64,000 nt of DNA, taken from Nitratireductor mangrovi. Its GTDB lineage: Bacteria; Pseudomonadota; Alphaproteobacteria; Rhizobiales; Rhizobiaceae. Position 1 is the stretch's first letter. Each line of letters begins with the position of its first letter. The notes under the pieces were generated by a model. The model saw only the letters and a program-made list of their open reading frames with translations, had not been told where the DNA came from and ran no database searches. Where the stretch lies: assembly GCF_007922615.2 (NCBI RefSeq), contig NZ_CP042301.2:3270001-3334000 (forward strand), read 5' to 3'. The translations under genes were made by a program, and so were the position numbers. Below are positions 8,892 to 16,308 of this stretch, one piece after another.

Positions 8892-10178
8892 TTACGCGAC
8901 CCGCGCGCCAGCCGCGATCGTCCGTGGCGAGGCATTCAGCTTTTCGATGGCGAAGCCGGCCGCCGTTTTGTACCCGGCCATGAAGGCCGCCCGCTCGTCA
9001 GCCGGAATCACGTCATCGATATTGTCAAAGGTGCCGCCGCAACGCTCGTCGACCATGTTGAGCAACCCGAACGGCCCGGCGCCGCGGTTGCGCAACACCA
9101 CCTCGGAGATCGGCCCGCAAAGCTTGCCGTCGAGGTCGGCCAGCGCCTCCCGCGTCAGCCCGTGCTCGACCAGTGCTGCGCCGAGCACGCGGGCGTCGAC
9201 GATCGCCTGGCTGGCACCGTTGGACCCGGTCGGGTACATCGGATGCGCTGCATCGCCGATGAGCACCACCATTCCGTCCTGCCAGGTCGGGATTGGGTCG
9301 CGGTCGATCATCGGGTTTTGATAGGCGATCTCGGCGCGGCGAAGCAGCGCCGGCAGGTCGAGCCAGTCCCAGGTCCAACCCTCGAAATGGCCGATGAAGT
9401 CTGAGATCGCGACCGGCTTGAACCAGCCGCTGTCCTTCCACCCCTCGGACGCGTCGACGGTCACTTCGGCGATCCAGTTGATCACCGCAAGGCCGGTCTC
9501 GGGATCGGGCGCCGAGATCGGGTAGAAGACGAAGCGGTGACGATGCGTGCCCAGTCCGACGAAGGAAGCGCCGGATCGTATCGGCACGCCGGGGCTCACG
9601 CCGCGCCACATGATCGCGCCGCCCCAGTGGATCGGCGGCTGGGCCGGATGCATCTGCGCCCGGACCGCCGAATGCAAACCGTCGGCGCCGATCAGCATCG
9701 AGCCTGTGAGTTCCTCGCGGCCGCCACCATCGGCACGCTCAACGATTGCGGTCACGGTCCCGTCGGCTTCGTTGCGATAGCCGCTGACGCGCCGTCCGGG
9801 ACGCACGACGTCTGCGCCGGCGCGCTCAACCAGCTTGCGATACAGCAGCATCTGCAGTTCGCCGCGGTGGACCGAATATTGCGGCCATTGGTAGCCGGCC
9901 AGCAGGCCCCGCGGCTCGGAATAGATGTCGTTGCCGTTGAGGCCGACCAACGCCCATTCTCGTGTCGGCAGCCCGATGCGGTCCAGTTCGCCGCTTCCGA
10001 TGCCGAGATCGTCGAGTTCGCGCACGGCATTGGGTTGCAGATTGATGCCCACACCCAGGGGGCGCAGGTCCCGGACCGCCTCTAGGACGATGCAGTCGAC
10101 GCCTATCTGGTCGAGCGTCAGCGCCATGGCCAGCCCGCCTATGCCGCCGCCGGCGATCAACACTGGATCTTTGGGCAT
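8892..10178 (-). CDS. FAD-dependent aromatic-ring monooxygenase, PhzS/UbiH-like
   Basis: This 428-residue flavoprotein hydroxylase has all the group A monooxygenase signatures. The N-terminal dinucleotide fold is VLIAGGGIGGLAMALTL, the DG motif is LIGADGLHSAVRAQ, and the second FAD motif is GDAAHPMYPTGSNGASQ. The segment PLGVGINLQPNAVREL is typical of the PhzS-like subgroup. It should use NAD(P)H and oxygen to hydroxylate an aromatic or heteroaromatic substrate, which cannot be named. The start at 10178 follows a strong GGAGGAGG site. Downstream of a dipeptidase-like gene and an aminotransferase on the same strand, it may belong to the same catabolic unit, although the gap of 105 bases leaves room for its own promoter. 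Confidence 0.88.
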   Translation of the reverse strand: MPKDPVLIAGGGIGGLAMALTLDQIGVDCIVLEAVRDLRPLGVGINLQPNAVRELDDLGIGSGELDRIGLPTREWALVGLNGNDIYSEPRGLLAGYQWPQYSVHRGELQMLLYRKLVERAGADVVRPGRRVSGYRNEADGTVTAIVERADGGGREELTGSMLIGADGLHSAVRAQMHPAQPPIHWGGAIMWRGVSPGVPIRSGASFVGLGTHRHRFVFYPISAPDPETGLAVINWIAEVTVDASEGWKDSGWFKPVAISDFIGHFEGWTWDWLDLPALLRRAEIAYQNPMIDRDPIPTWQDGMVVLIGDAAHPMYPTGSNGASQAIVDARVLGAALVEHGLTREALADLDGKLCGPISEVVLRNRGAGPFGLLNMVDERCGGTFDNIDDVIPADERAAFMAGYKTAAGFAIEKLNASPRTIAAGARVA

Positions 10179-10283
10179 GCTCCTCCTCCGAAAGAGCACG
10201 CTTCATAGCAGGAAAGGCGGCCGGCTCAAGTGAAGGTCGGCTTGGCCCTTGACGGTTGCAGCCGGAGCGCGGGCCCGCGCAGC

Positions 10284-11276
10284 TTACACGGCGGCGTCCA
10301 GATAGTTCTGGCCGAGAATGCCGCGAACCTCCGGCCCGCTGAAGCCGACCTTCGTCAAGGCGTCGACCAGATCGCCCAGTTGTTCGGGCTGCATGAAGTC
10401 CCACGGTGGCGGCGGATAGCCGCGCGGCCAGCGCCCTTTCGCCCGGTGATAGAAGCCGTAGTCGCTGCCTTCGAGGAACATGAAATCGAGACCAAGCGCG
10501 ATGTGCCCCGCGCCGGCGATCTCCGCAATATGCGCGGCATGGCGCGCCATGGCCGCCGGGATCTGGTGGCGTGGCGCGCCAAGAAACATGCCGACGCCGT
10601 TCACGCCGACATATCCGCCACGCTCCGCGCAGCGCCTGATCTGTTCGTCGCTGATGTTGCGCTCGTGATCGAACAGCGCCCTCGCATTGGAATGGGAAAA
10701 TACGGGCGGGGTTTTCAGCGCAAGCTCCAGCACGTCCAGCGTTGTGCGTTCGCCGCAATGCGACAGGTCGATGACCATGCCCGCGTCGTCCATCCGCTCC
10801 ACGAGCCTCCTGCCCGCCGAAGACAATCCGGCGTTCCGGGGTTCATGGCAGCCATCTGCGAACAGGTTGGCCTCGTTGTAGGCAAGCAGCGCGCGCCTAA
10901 TGCCGGCTGCGGCGAACGCGTCGACAAGGTCGAGATCGCTGGCGAACGGAACGCCGGTCTGGAAGTGGAACGAAACCGACAGGACACCATCGGCCCTGGC
11001 CTGCTCGATCTCCGCGCGCGTGTGTGCGATCCTGATCCTGCCCACCTCCTCACCCAGTTCACGGCGAATGGCGCCAAGCCTTGAGAGCGCCGTGGCCGCG
11101 TCTTCGTGACCGACGGCCACCGTCAGAGAGACGTGGTCGAACCCGGCACCCGCGAAGCGCGCCAACTGCCCGGTCAGCTTCGCGCCGGGCGGCAGCAGCG
11201 CGGCGACCCAGGGCAGCAGTCCGTCGCAGACAATGGCGTCTCCCGCCCAGTCATGCTTTTCGCGCCACGCCGCCAT
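10284..11276 (-). CDS. Peptidase M19 (renal/membrane dipeptidase) family protein with altered metal site
   Basis: This 330-residue TIM-barrel protein follows the M19 family: LAYNEANLFADG, a GLSSAGRRLVERM helix, IDLSHCG (His173), FSHSNARAL (His195), HERNISDEQI (Arg206) and LGLDF (Asp264). In the family, a conserved HxD near the N-terminus and a Glu complete a two-zinc centre. Here the N-terminal motif reads CDGLLPW with no His-x-Asp, and the region of the bridging Glu reads SFHFQTG. Activity as a dipeptidase is therefore doubtful; it may use one metal or another amide substrate. It starts 6 bases after the aminotransferase stop, so the two are very likely one operon. Confidence 0.82.
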   Translation of the reverse strand: MAAWREKHDWAGDAIVCDGLLPWVAALLPPGAKLTGQLARFAGAGFDHVSLTVAVGHEDAATALSRLGAIRRELGEEVGRIRIAHTRAEIEQARADGVLSVSFHFQTGVPFASDLDLVDAFAAAGIRRALLAYNEANLFADGCHEPRNAGLSSAGRRLVERMDDAGMVIDLSHCGERTTLDVLELALKTPPVFSHSNARALFDHERNISDEQIRRCAERGGYVGVNGVGMFLGAPRHQIPAAMARHAAHIAEIAGAGHIALGLDFMFLEGSDYGFYHRAKGRWPRGYPPPPWDFMQPEQLGDLVDALTKVGFSGPEVRGILGQNYLDAAV

Positions 11277-11282
11277 GCCGGT

Positions 11283-12446
11283 CTAGACCTTCCATGCCCG
11301 CCGAAGCCGCTCGCGAATGCCGCGCAGGCGATCCACGGGTTCGTTAGCAAAGACGAAACGCAGATAGCGTCCGGCACACGCTTCATCGCCCCACCCCGTC
11401 ATCGGGGTTGCGGCAATGCCGCCGTGGTCGAAAGCCCGGCGCGATGCTTCCGCGGGAGGCATTCCCAGCGCAACGGTGTCGATGAGGAGCGACCACCCGC
11501 CATCGGGGCGAATGACGGGCAGGTCGTCCAGTTCCCGAAGAATGAGGTCGCGCCTCGAGCGCCATTCGGCGGTTGCCGCCGCGACGCCGTCATCCTCGGC
11601 ATCGAGTGCCGCCGCGGCACCCGGCATGCCGATACCCACCTGGCAGACGACGTTGGTCAGGCTGACCAGACCGATGTCGTTCATGACACCGCGTGGACCG
11701 ACGATCCACCCGACCCGCCAGCCGATCATCCTGTATTCCTTGGACACCGAACCGACGGTGATGGTGCGATCGGCAAGACCGTCCAGCCGTGCCGGATGAA
11801 AAGGGGCTGCGTCGGTGTAGAGGATGCGCTCCATGGCGGCGTCGTGAAGAAGCCACGCGCCAGTCCTGCGCACCAGGTCGGCTATCGCGGCCCACTCCTC
11901 CGCAATGTGCACGATCCCGCTCGGCATCGAGGGGCTCATGGTCAGGACAACGCGCGTACGCGCTCCGGCCACGCGCGCCAGTTCGTCAACGTCGAGGCGC
12001 CAGCCGCCATCGACAACGACGAGCGGAACGAGTTTCGGCACGCCACCGGCAAGACGGATGCGGTTGAGCAAGCCGGCATAGGCGGGGTCGGTGATGACGA
12101 CCTCGTCGCCCGGCTCGATGATGGCCAGCAAGGCGTTCAGGATGCCCGAGAGGCCACCAGCGGAAACGATGCACTGGCTTCGCCAGTCATAGTCGATCCC
12201 GGTTTCCCGGCTCAGCCGCCGCGTCGCTGCCTTCCGGACCCTGTCGATGCCCAGGAAAGGCAGGTAGCTGTTCGCATCATCGTCGTCGATCGCCGTCCGC
12301 GTTGCCTCTAGCGCCTCGCGCGGAGGGCGAATGTTTGTGTCGAGATTCTCGAGCCGCAGCATCTCGCTGCTCGCCAACGCGTCAGCGGCATCGCCGATGC
12401 TGTCGACACCGATGCCGGGAATATCACGGAGGCGGGAAACAGGCAT
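11283..12446 (-). CDS. Fold-type I PLP-dependent aminotransferase (class I/II)
   Basis: This 387-residue protein is a probable amino acid aminotransferase. The PLP lysine is Lys236 in VGSVSKEYRMIGWRVG, and the substrate-binding region has SYLPFLGIDRVRKA. Two family positions are unusual: the NPTG-like loop reads SPSMPSG, without the usual Asn, and the DEVY-like motif reads HDAAMER, without the Tyr. This suggests an unusual substrate or a related lyase-type reaction. No Shine-Dalgarno is visible before the ATG at 12446, and an operator-like repeat begins five bases upstream, so the message may be leaderless. It heads the unit that continues with the M19 gene, divergent from a GntR regulator. 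Confidence 0.85.
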   Translation of the reverse strand: MPVSRLRDIPGIGVDSIGDAADALASSEMLRLENLDTNIRPPREALEATRTAIDDDDANSYLPFLGIDRVRKAATRRLSRETGIDYDWRSQCIVSAGGLSGILNALLAIIEPGDEVVITDPAYAGLLNRIRLAGGVPKLVPLVVVDGGWRLDVDELARVAGARTRVVLTMSPSMPSGIVHIAEEWAAIADLVRRTGAWLLHDAAMERILYTDAAPFHPARLDGLADRTITVGSVSKEYRMIGWRVGWIVGPRGVMNDIGLVSLTNVVCQVGIGMPGAAAALDAEDDGVAAATAEWRSRRDLILRELDDLPVIRPDGGWSLLIDTVALGMPPAEASRRAFDHGGIAATPMTGWGDEACAGRYLRFVFANEPVDRLRGIRERLRRAWKV

Positions 12447-12450
12447 AATT

Positions 12451-12479
12451 TTGTATCCAATTTTTTGTAATGAATACAG
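12451..12479. promoter_or_regulatory. Candidate GntR operator and promoter region
   Basis: An AT-rich island between the divergent aminotransferase and GntR genes holds an imperfect inverted repeat: TGTATCC at 12452-12458 and GAATACA at 12472-12478. FCD-type GntR regulators usually bind such short symmetric sites next to their own gene. The island ends five bases before the aminotransferase start codon, so binding would block that promoter. Inferred from position and symmetry only. Confidence 0.45.
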
Positions 12480-12523
12480 ATCTTAAGATTGCCGTCAAGC
12501 CCGAGCGGAGCTAGTGAGGCTGG

Positions 12524-13180
12524 ATGAAACCCACCACCACCCGCCGCACCGGCGCCGAAGCCCGGCGCATCGCGACCGCCCTGCGCGAGGATATCATCCG
12601 CGGCGTCTTCAAATCCGGGGAAGCCTTGCGTCAGGAACGGCTGGCAGACATGTACCAAGCAAGCCGCATGCCAGTGCGCGACGCGTTGCGTGGCCTCGAG
12701 ACCCAGGGCCTTGTGGAGATTTCCCCGAACAGGGGCGCGATCGTTGCCAGGCTCGATCCGCTCGAGTTCCGGGAACTCTACGAAATGCGCGGCGCTCTCG
12801 AAGTGCTTGCGTTGAGGCTTGCGATCCCCGAACTGACCAACAGCCAGCTCGACATGGTCGAGGAAATCCAGGATGAGGCGGAGCGGTCAGGGCTGCGTGA
12901 CTTCGGCGCCTTGAACAAGGCGTTTCACATGGGGCTTTACGAGCCATGCGGACGGCCGCGTCTGCTCGCCCAGATAGACGCCTTGAACGACATGGCCGAC
13001 CGCTATCTCCGCGTCGCCGCCATCGAACTCGACTACACCCGCCGCTCGCATCGCGAACACCGGGCGCTTCTCAAGGCCTGTCGGCGGCGCGACGAGGCCT
13101 CCGCCACCGGGTGCCTGCAGGACCATGTCGCGGCGGCCGGCGAGGCGCTCTTCAGGATTCTGTCCGAGCGCCTTTCCTGA
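12524..13180 (+). CDS. GntR family regulator, FCD (FadR/VanR) type
   Basis: This 218-residue protein has an N-terminal winged helix (about 10-80) with the GntR signature SGEALRQERLADMYQASRMPVRDAL and the wing ETQGLVEISPNRGAIV. An all-helical FCD effector domain follows, with the expected metal/ligand residues: an Asp in the FGALNKAFHMGLYE helix with its His, and later SHREHRALL and QDHV. It probably represses the divergent aminotransferase-dipeptidase-monooxygenase genes in the absence of a small carboxylic or amino acid substrate. GTGAGG precedes the ATG. Confidence 0.9.
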   Translation: MKPTTTRRTGAEARRIATALREDIIRGVFKSGEALRQERLADMYQASRMPVRDALRGLETQGLVEISPNRGAIVARLDPLEFRELYEMRGALEVLALRLAIPELTNSQLDMVEEIQDEAERSGLRDFGALNKAFHMGLYEPCGRPRLLAQIDALNDMADRYLRVAAIELDYTRRSHREHRALLKACRRRDEASATGCLQDHVAAAGEALFRILSERLS

Positions 13181-13223
13181 CCTGCGTCTGGTCAGACGTC
13201 CGGGCGCGGAAATGCGCGTCCGG

Positions 13224-14564
13224 TCATTCGGACAACCGCCGCGGGCATTGGTAGGCCGGGTGAGGCCCAAGCACCGATTCGCGTATGCATCTCATCAGCG
13301 CGCTGGTATCCGCGGTTCTGATCATCGCGCCCCGCTTTTCGGCTGCCAGCGCCTCCTGATCGGAAAACCCGTAGGTATAGAAGACGTAGTCGGGTGGATC
13401 GGGGAATTCGTTGATGCGATCCAGAAGCGCGTACCCATCCGAGAGACCCCGGAAAAAATCGCCCCACCGGCGGTAGTCGGAAATGATCAGGTCGTAGTGG
13501 CGCAGACCGTTGAGCCAGATCTTCTCGAGCGCCTCGTCGGTCGACATGGCGATGTCGACGAGTATCCCCGCCATGCGCAGCTCGTTGCGCTCGAAATAGT
13601 TGTTGGCCGGATTGTCGTCGAGCCACAAGACGCGCGCGCCGGCCAGCCCCTCGAACAACCCCAGCCGCTTCATCGCCTGAATTTCGAGCTTCAGGCCGGC
13701 GGACGGGGCGAACGAAGCGCCGCTCGCGCTTTCCCCCGATTGACTGGCCGATGCCAGATAGTAGCCGGCTGGAAATTCCGGGCCGAAGTGGGCGATCGGC
13801 TGCTGCCCGATCGCCTTGAACACACGCCTGCGGACGGCATCGAAGACCTCGCGCACGGACAGTTCCGGCTTGACCAGCTCCTGATGGAGGATGGCCACAT
13901 AGGGCCCCAGTTCCGCGCCGGCGTCGGAGGCGGTGCGGCCGGCTTGCGTGGAATACGCAACCAGCATGTCGACGACATCGCCATCGGGCTCCGGGGCCGC
14001 CAGGGGCTGGACCGACCGCGACTCCGCCCAGCCGGTTCCGACCGAGCGGCTCGAAGCCATGACATCGCAATCGCAATCCGCCGCGGGAACGTTCCGGCAC
14101 GCATCCGACACGAAGAAGTGGATCGCGTCGGGCGCCGTCCGTTTGGCCAGTCCGATAATGTCGTCAAGCGAGACAGACTGACCGATGATGTCAGCGCCAT
14201 CGGCCTCGACCGGCACCAGATAGTTGGTACCCTCGCTCGCAACGCCATGTCCGGCATAGAAGAAGAAGCCGACGGCTTCGGAGCCCGCAGCCCGCAGCCT
14301 TTCGCCATAGCGCTGCGTCTCGCGCAGGATGGTTTCCCGCGACGCGTTTTCGATCCTCGTGATGTTGTCCGGTGCGAAGCCGATGACCCTCAGCGCATCG
14401 TCGATTGCCTGGATGTCGTTGACCGGGTTGCCGAGCGCTCCGATCTTGACGTAGCGTTCATTGCCGATCAGCAGCGCATGACGTTCGGTCGCGAAGGCCG
14501 GTATGCCGAGCCAATGCAGCACCAGAAATGCTATCGCGCCGACCAGCAGGCATCGAAACGCCAT
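13224..14564 (-). CDS. Caspase-like (peptidase C14) protein fused to a receiver-like domain
   Basis: This 446-residue protein opens with a hydrophobic signal or anchor segment (about 3-24), then a caspase p20-like domain. The catalytic dyad is visible: His106 in FFYAGHGV and Cys156 in FVSDACRN. LVAYSTQAGRTASD around 201-214 matches the substrate-pocket strand of bacterial caspase homologues. After a linker (about 275-308) comes a receiver-like domain starting ARVLWLDDNPANN (Asp316, Asp317), with Asp363 in IISDYRRW as the phospho-acceptor equivalent and Thr397 in VFYTYGF; the conserved Lys is not evident. Such VLW-DD-type domains occur in prokaryotic effector proteins. The ATG at 14564 is preferred over one at 14672 because the hydrophobic segment starts there. 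No partner genes adjoin it. Confidence 0.85.
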   Translation of the reverse strand: MAFRCLLVGAIAFLVLHWLGIPAFATERHALLIGNERYVKIGALGNPVNDIQAIDDALRVIGFAPDNITRIENASRETILRETQRYGERLRAAGSEAVGFFFYAGHGVASEGTNYLVPVEADGADIIGQSVSLDDIIGLAKRTAPDAIHFFVSDACRNVPAADCDCDVMASSRSVGTGWAESRSVQPLAAPEPDGDVVDMLVAYSTQAGRTASDAGAELGPYVAILHQELVKPELSVREVFDAVRRRVFKAIGQQPIAHFGPEFPAGYYLASASQSGESASGASFAPSAGLKLEIQAMKRLGLFEGLAGARVLWLDDNPANNYFERNELRMAGILVDIAMSTDEALEKIWLNGLRHYDLIISDYRRWGDFFRGLSDGYALLDRINEFPDPPDYVFYTYGFSDQEALAAEKRGAMIRTADTSALMRCIRESVLGPHPAYQCPRRLSE

Positions 14565-14747
14565 CGGTGGCCAGTCTTTCGATGCCAAAGCTCTTCCTTT
14601 CGTCTTCCCGTGCTTCGGGCGGGCTTCGCCGCGGTTGCGCTCCGAGTATGTACAGTGAAGCGCCGCGTGCAACCGCGCGACAAACGTCGGGGGAGAACGA
14701 CGCGGGCCCGACCGGCGTTGCGGCCCGCGCCCGCCTGCGAAGGCAGC

Positions 14748-15053
14748 TTACATCTGCATCATTTCGGCGATCTCGATCGTGCCACCGAACGCAAAGATGG
14801 GATTCTTCCTGGCGATGTCGACCGCCGCATCGAAATCGCCAGCCTCCACCACGGAGTAGCCCGAAAGAGGATCACCGGCCTTCTGTTCGCGGTCGGGGCC
14901 CGCGAGGAACCGCGACTTGCCGAAACCCGCGCCCCTGTCGACCAGCGCCAGCCCGAGGCCGTCCATCCAGGCGTTCCAGTCGGTCATCATCTTTTGCCCT
15001 TCCTCCGGGCTCTTCGGCATTCCACCACGAAAAGCGAGAACGAATTTCGGCAT
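14748..15053 (-). CDS. YciI-like (DGPF/YCII) family protein
   Basis: This 101-residue protein matches the YCII/DGPF family: MPKFVLAFRGG, a central FLAGPD strand, DPLSGYSVVEAGDFDAAVDIARKNP and the closing GTIEIAEM. These ferredoxin-like alpha+beta proteins often accompany ECF sigma factors or TetR regulators; their substrate is unknown. Here it lies divergent to a TetR gene with a perfect palindrome between them, so it is the likely target of that repressor. GGGAG lies upstream of the ATG. A GCGGGCC/GGCCCGC hairpin at 14702-14728 may end the transcript. Confidence 0.88.
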   Translation of the reverse strand: MPKFVLAFRGGMPKSPEEGQKMMTDWNAWMDGLGLALVDRGAGFGKSRFLAGPDREQKAGDPLSGYSVVEAGDFDAAVDIARKNPIFAFGGTIEIAEMMQM

Positions 15054-15096
15054 GTCGGTACTCCCTGATTGCAAGAAGCGCAGGATGATTGCGCGC

Positions 15097-15120
15097 AGAA
15101 TATGTTCAAGAACATATTCT
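15097..15120. promoter_or_regulatory. Perfect palindromic operator between yciI-like and tetR genes
   Basis: AGAATATGTTC and GAACATATTCT form an exact 11-base inverted repeat around an AA spacer. It lies 43 bases before the yciI-like start codon and 36 bases before the tetR start codon, in an intergenic region of about 100 bases. Position and symmetry are what is expected of an operator for the adjacent TetR repressor controlling both promoters. Confidence 0.8.
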
Positions 15121-15156
15121 GATGCGATGCTAACCTCTTGCCATTGGAGGACGACG

Positions 15157-15762
15157 ATGCCCTATGCGAAGGACCACAAGGCCAGGAGCCGGCAGCGGAT
15201 ACTGGAAGCGGCCCGCATCCTGTTCAATCGGCACGGCTACGACCGCGTCACGATCGATCAGGTGATGGCGAAGGCCGGGCTGACCCGCGGCGGCTTCTAC
15301 GCCCATTTCTCGTGCAAGGAAGACCTGTTCGCCGACGCCATGGCGAGTTTCATCAACGGCCGCGGCGCGGAGTGGCGGAGCGAGGAAGGCATCGACCCGC
15401 GTGCGCGTCAGCTGCTGATGGCCAAGCGTATGGTGGCCGCCTACCTCTCGCGCCGTCACCTCGACGATCGCGACGGCCACTGCCCGCTGATCGCCTATGC
15501 GACCGACGTGTCCCGCGCCGGCGAGCGTGTGCGCGACAGCTATCGCGCGATGCTCGAGGCCATGACGAGTATCTTCGAGAACAATCTCGACGGAGAGCAG
15601 AACGATCGCCGCCAGCGGGCGCTGGCGCTGACGGCACTGTGCGTCGGAGGGATGATCCTCGCCCGCACCTTGCCGGAAACGCCCATCGCGGACGAGGTGC
15701 GGCAGGCCGCGCTGACGGCGGCCAACGGCATGTGGCGGACGCAGCAAGAAAATCCCGCCTGA
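15157..15762 (+). CDS. TetR/AcrR family transcriptional repressor
   Basis: This 201-residue protein has the TetR helix-turn-helix at about residues 11-58 (RQRILEAARILFNRHGYDRVTIDQVMAKAGLTRGGFYAHF, described in parts: the recognition helix is LTRGGFYAHF). The rest is helical and ligand-binding, with CPLIAYATDVSRA and LALTALCVGGMILARTLP segments of the QacR/TetR_C type. A GGAGG at 15146-15150 precedes the ATG at 15157, which excludes longer upstream frames. It faces the yciI-like gene and probably represses both itself and that gene through the palindrome at 15097-15120. The inducer is unknown. Confidence 0.92.
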   Translation: MPYAKDHKARSRQRILEAARILFNRHGYDRVTIDQVMAKAGLTRGGFYAHFSCKEDLFADAMASFINGRGAEWRSEEGIDPRARQLLMAKRMVAAYLSRRHLDDRDGHCPLIAYATDVSRAGERVRDSYRAMLEAMTSIFENNLDGEQNDRRQRALALTALCVGGMILARTLPETPIADEVRQAALTAANGMWRTQQENPA

Positions 15763-15790
15763 CGCGAAAGAATTCGGCTGGCTGCGCGAC

Positions 15791-16183
15791 CTACCCCTCG
15801 GAGCGGCCGGTGCCTTGTCGGTCCCGCTCGTACCGCCGTGCCAGCGGGAACGGCGGCAGCCAGGCTTCGCGGCGAACGGTCCACAACTCATAGGTCGGCA
15901 TGAGCTGGTCCGGTGTGTCAAGCGACCCCAGGTTCACTTCGGTCTCGTCGCCGCTGTGCCCGAAGACGGTCGATCCGCAATCGGGGCAGAAATGCCGCCC
16001 GGCATAGTCGCGCGTCTTGCCTTCGATCGTCACCGCCTCGCGGGGAAAGATGGCGGATGCATGAAACAACGCCCCGTGATGTTTGCGGCAATCCATGCAG
16101 TGGCAGAGACCGACCCGGTACGGTCGTCCCGACGCCACAAACCGGACCTTCCCGCACAGGCAGCCGCCGGTGAAACGATCCAT
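15791..16183 (-). CDS. GFA family (CENP-V/glutathione-dependent formaldehyde-activating-like) protein
   Basis: This 130-residue zinc-binding protein shows the GFA cysteine pattern: GGCLCGKVRF, then CHCMDCRKHHG and FCPDCGSTVFG. These bind two zinc ions in a Mss4-like fold. Members include the Gfa enzyme, but most are uncharacterised and this one lies beside no formaldehyde pathway gene. The start at 16183 is preferred because GGAGGAGC lies upstream; the open frame to 16222 has no such site. Function beyond zinc binding is not established. Confidence 0.88.
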   Translation of the reverse strand: MDRFTGGCLCGKVRFVASGRPYRVGLCHCMDCRKHHGALFHASAIFPREAVTIEGKTRDYAGRHFCPDCGSTVFGHSGDETEVNLGSLDTPDQLMPTYELWTVRREAWLPPFPLARRYERDRQGTGRSEG

Positions 16184-16262
16184 GTTCAGGCTCCTCCAGA
16201 CAGCCGTGTCTAGGACAAACACCCATGCACGTCGACGGGTTTCACCACGCCGTATCAGGGCG

Positions 16263-16293
16263 AAAAAGCCCCGGCGAGAAAGCTCGCCGGGGC
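16263..16293 (-). terminator. Rho-independent terminator of clpB
   Basis: A perfect 11-base stem (GCCCCGGCGAG/CTCGCCGGGGC at 16268-16278 and 16283-16293) with a 4-base loop is followed on the minus strand by TTTTT. It begins 16 bases after the clpB stop codon. Confidence 0.9.
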
Positions 16294-16308
16294 GTTTATG
16301 AGGCGTCG

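Noticed and set aside
13200..13223. Hairpin between the GntR and caspase genes
   Set aside because: A stem with one G-T pair and no T-run; too weak to call a terminator.
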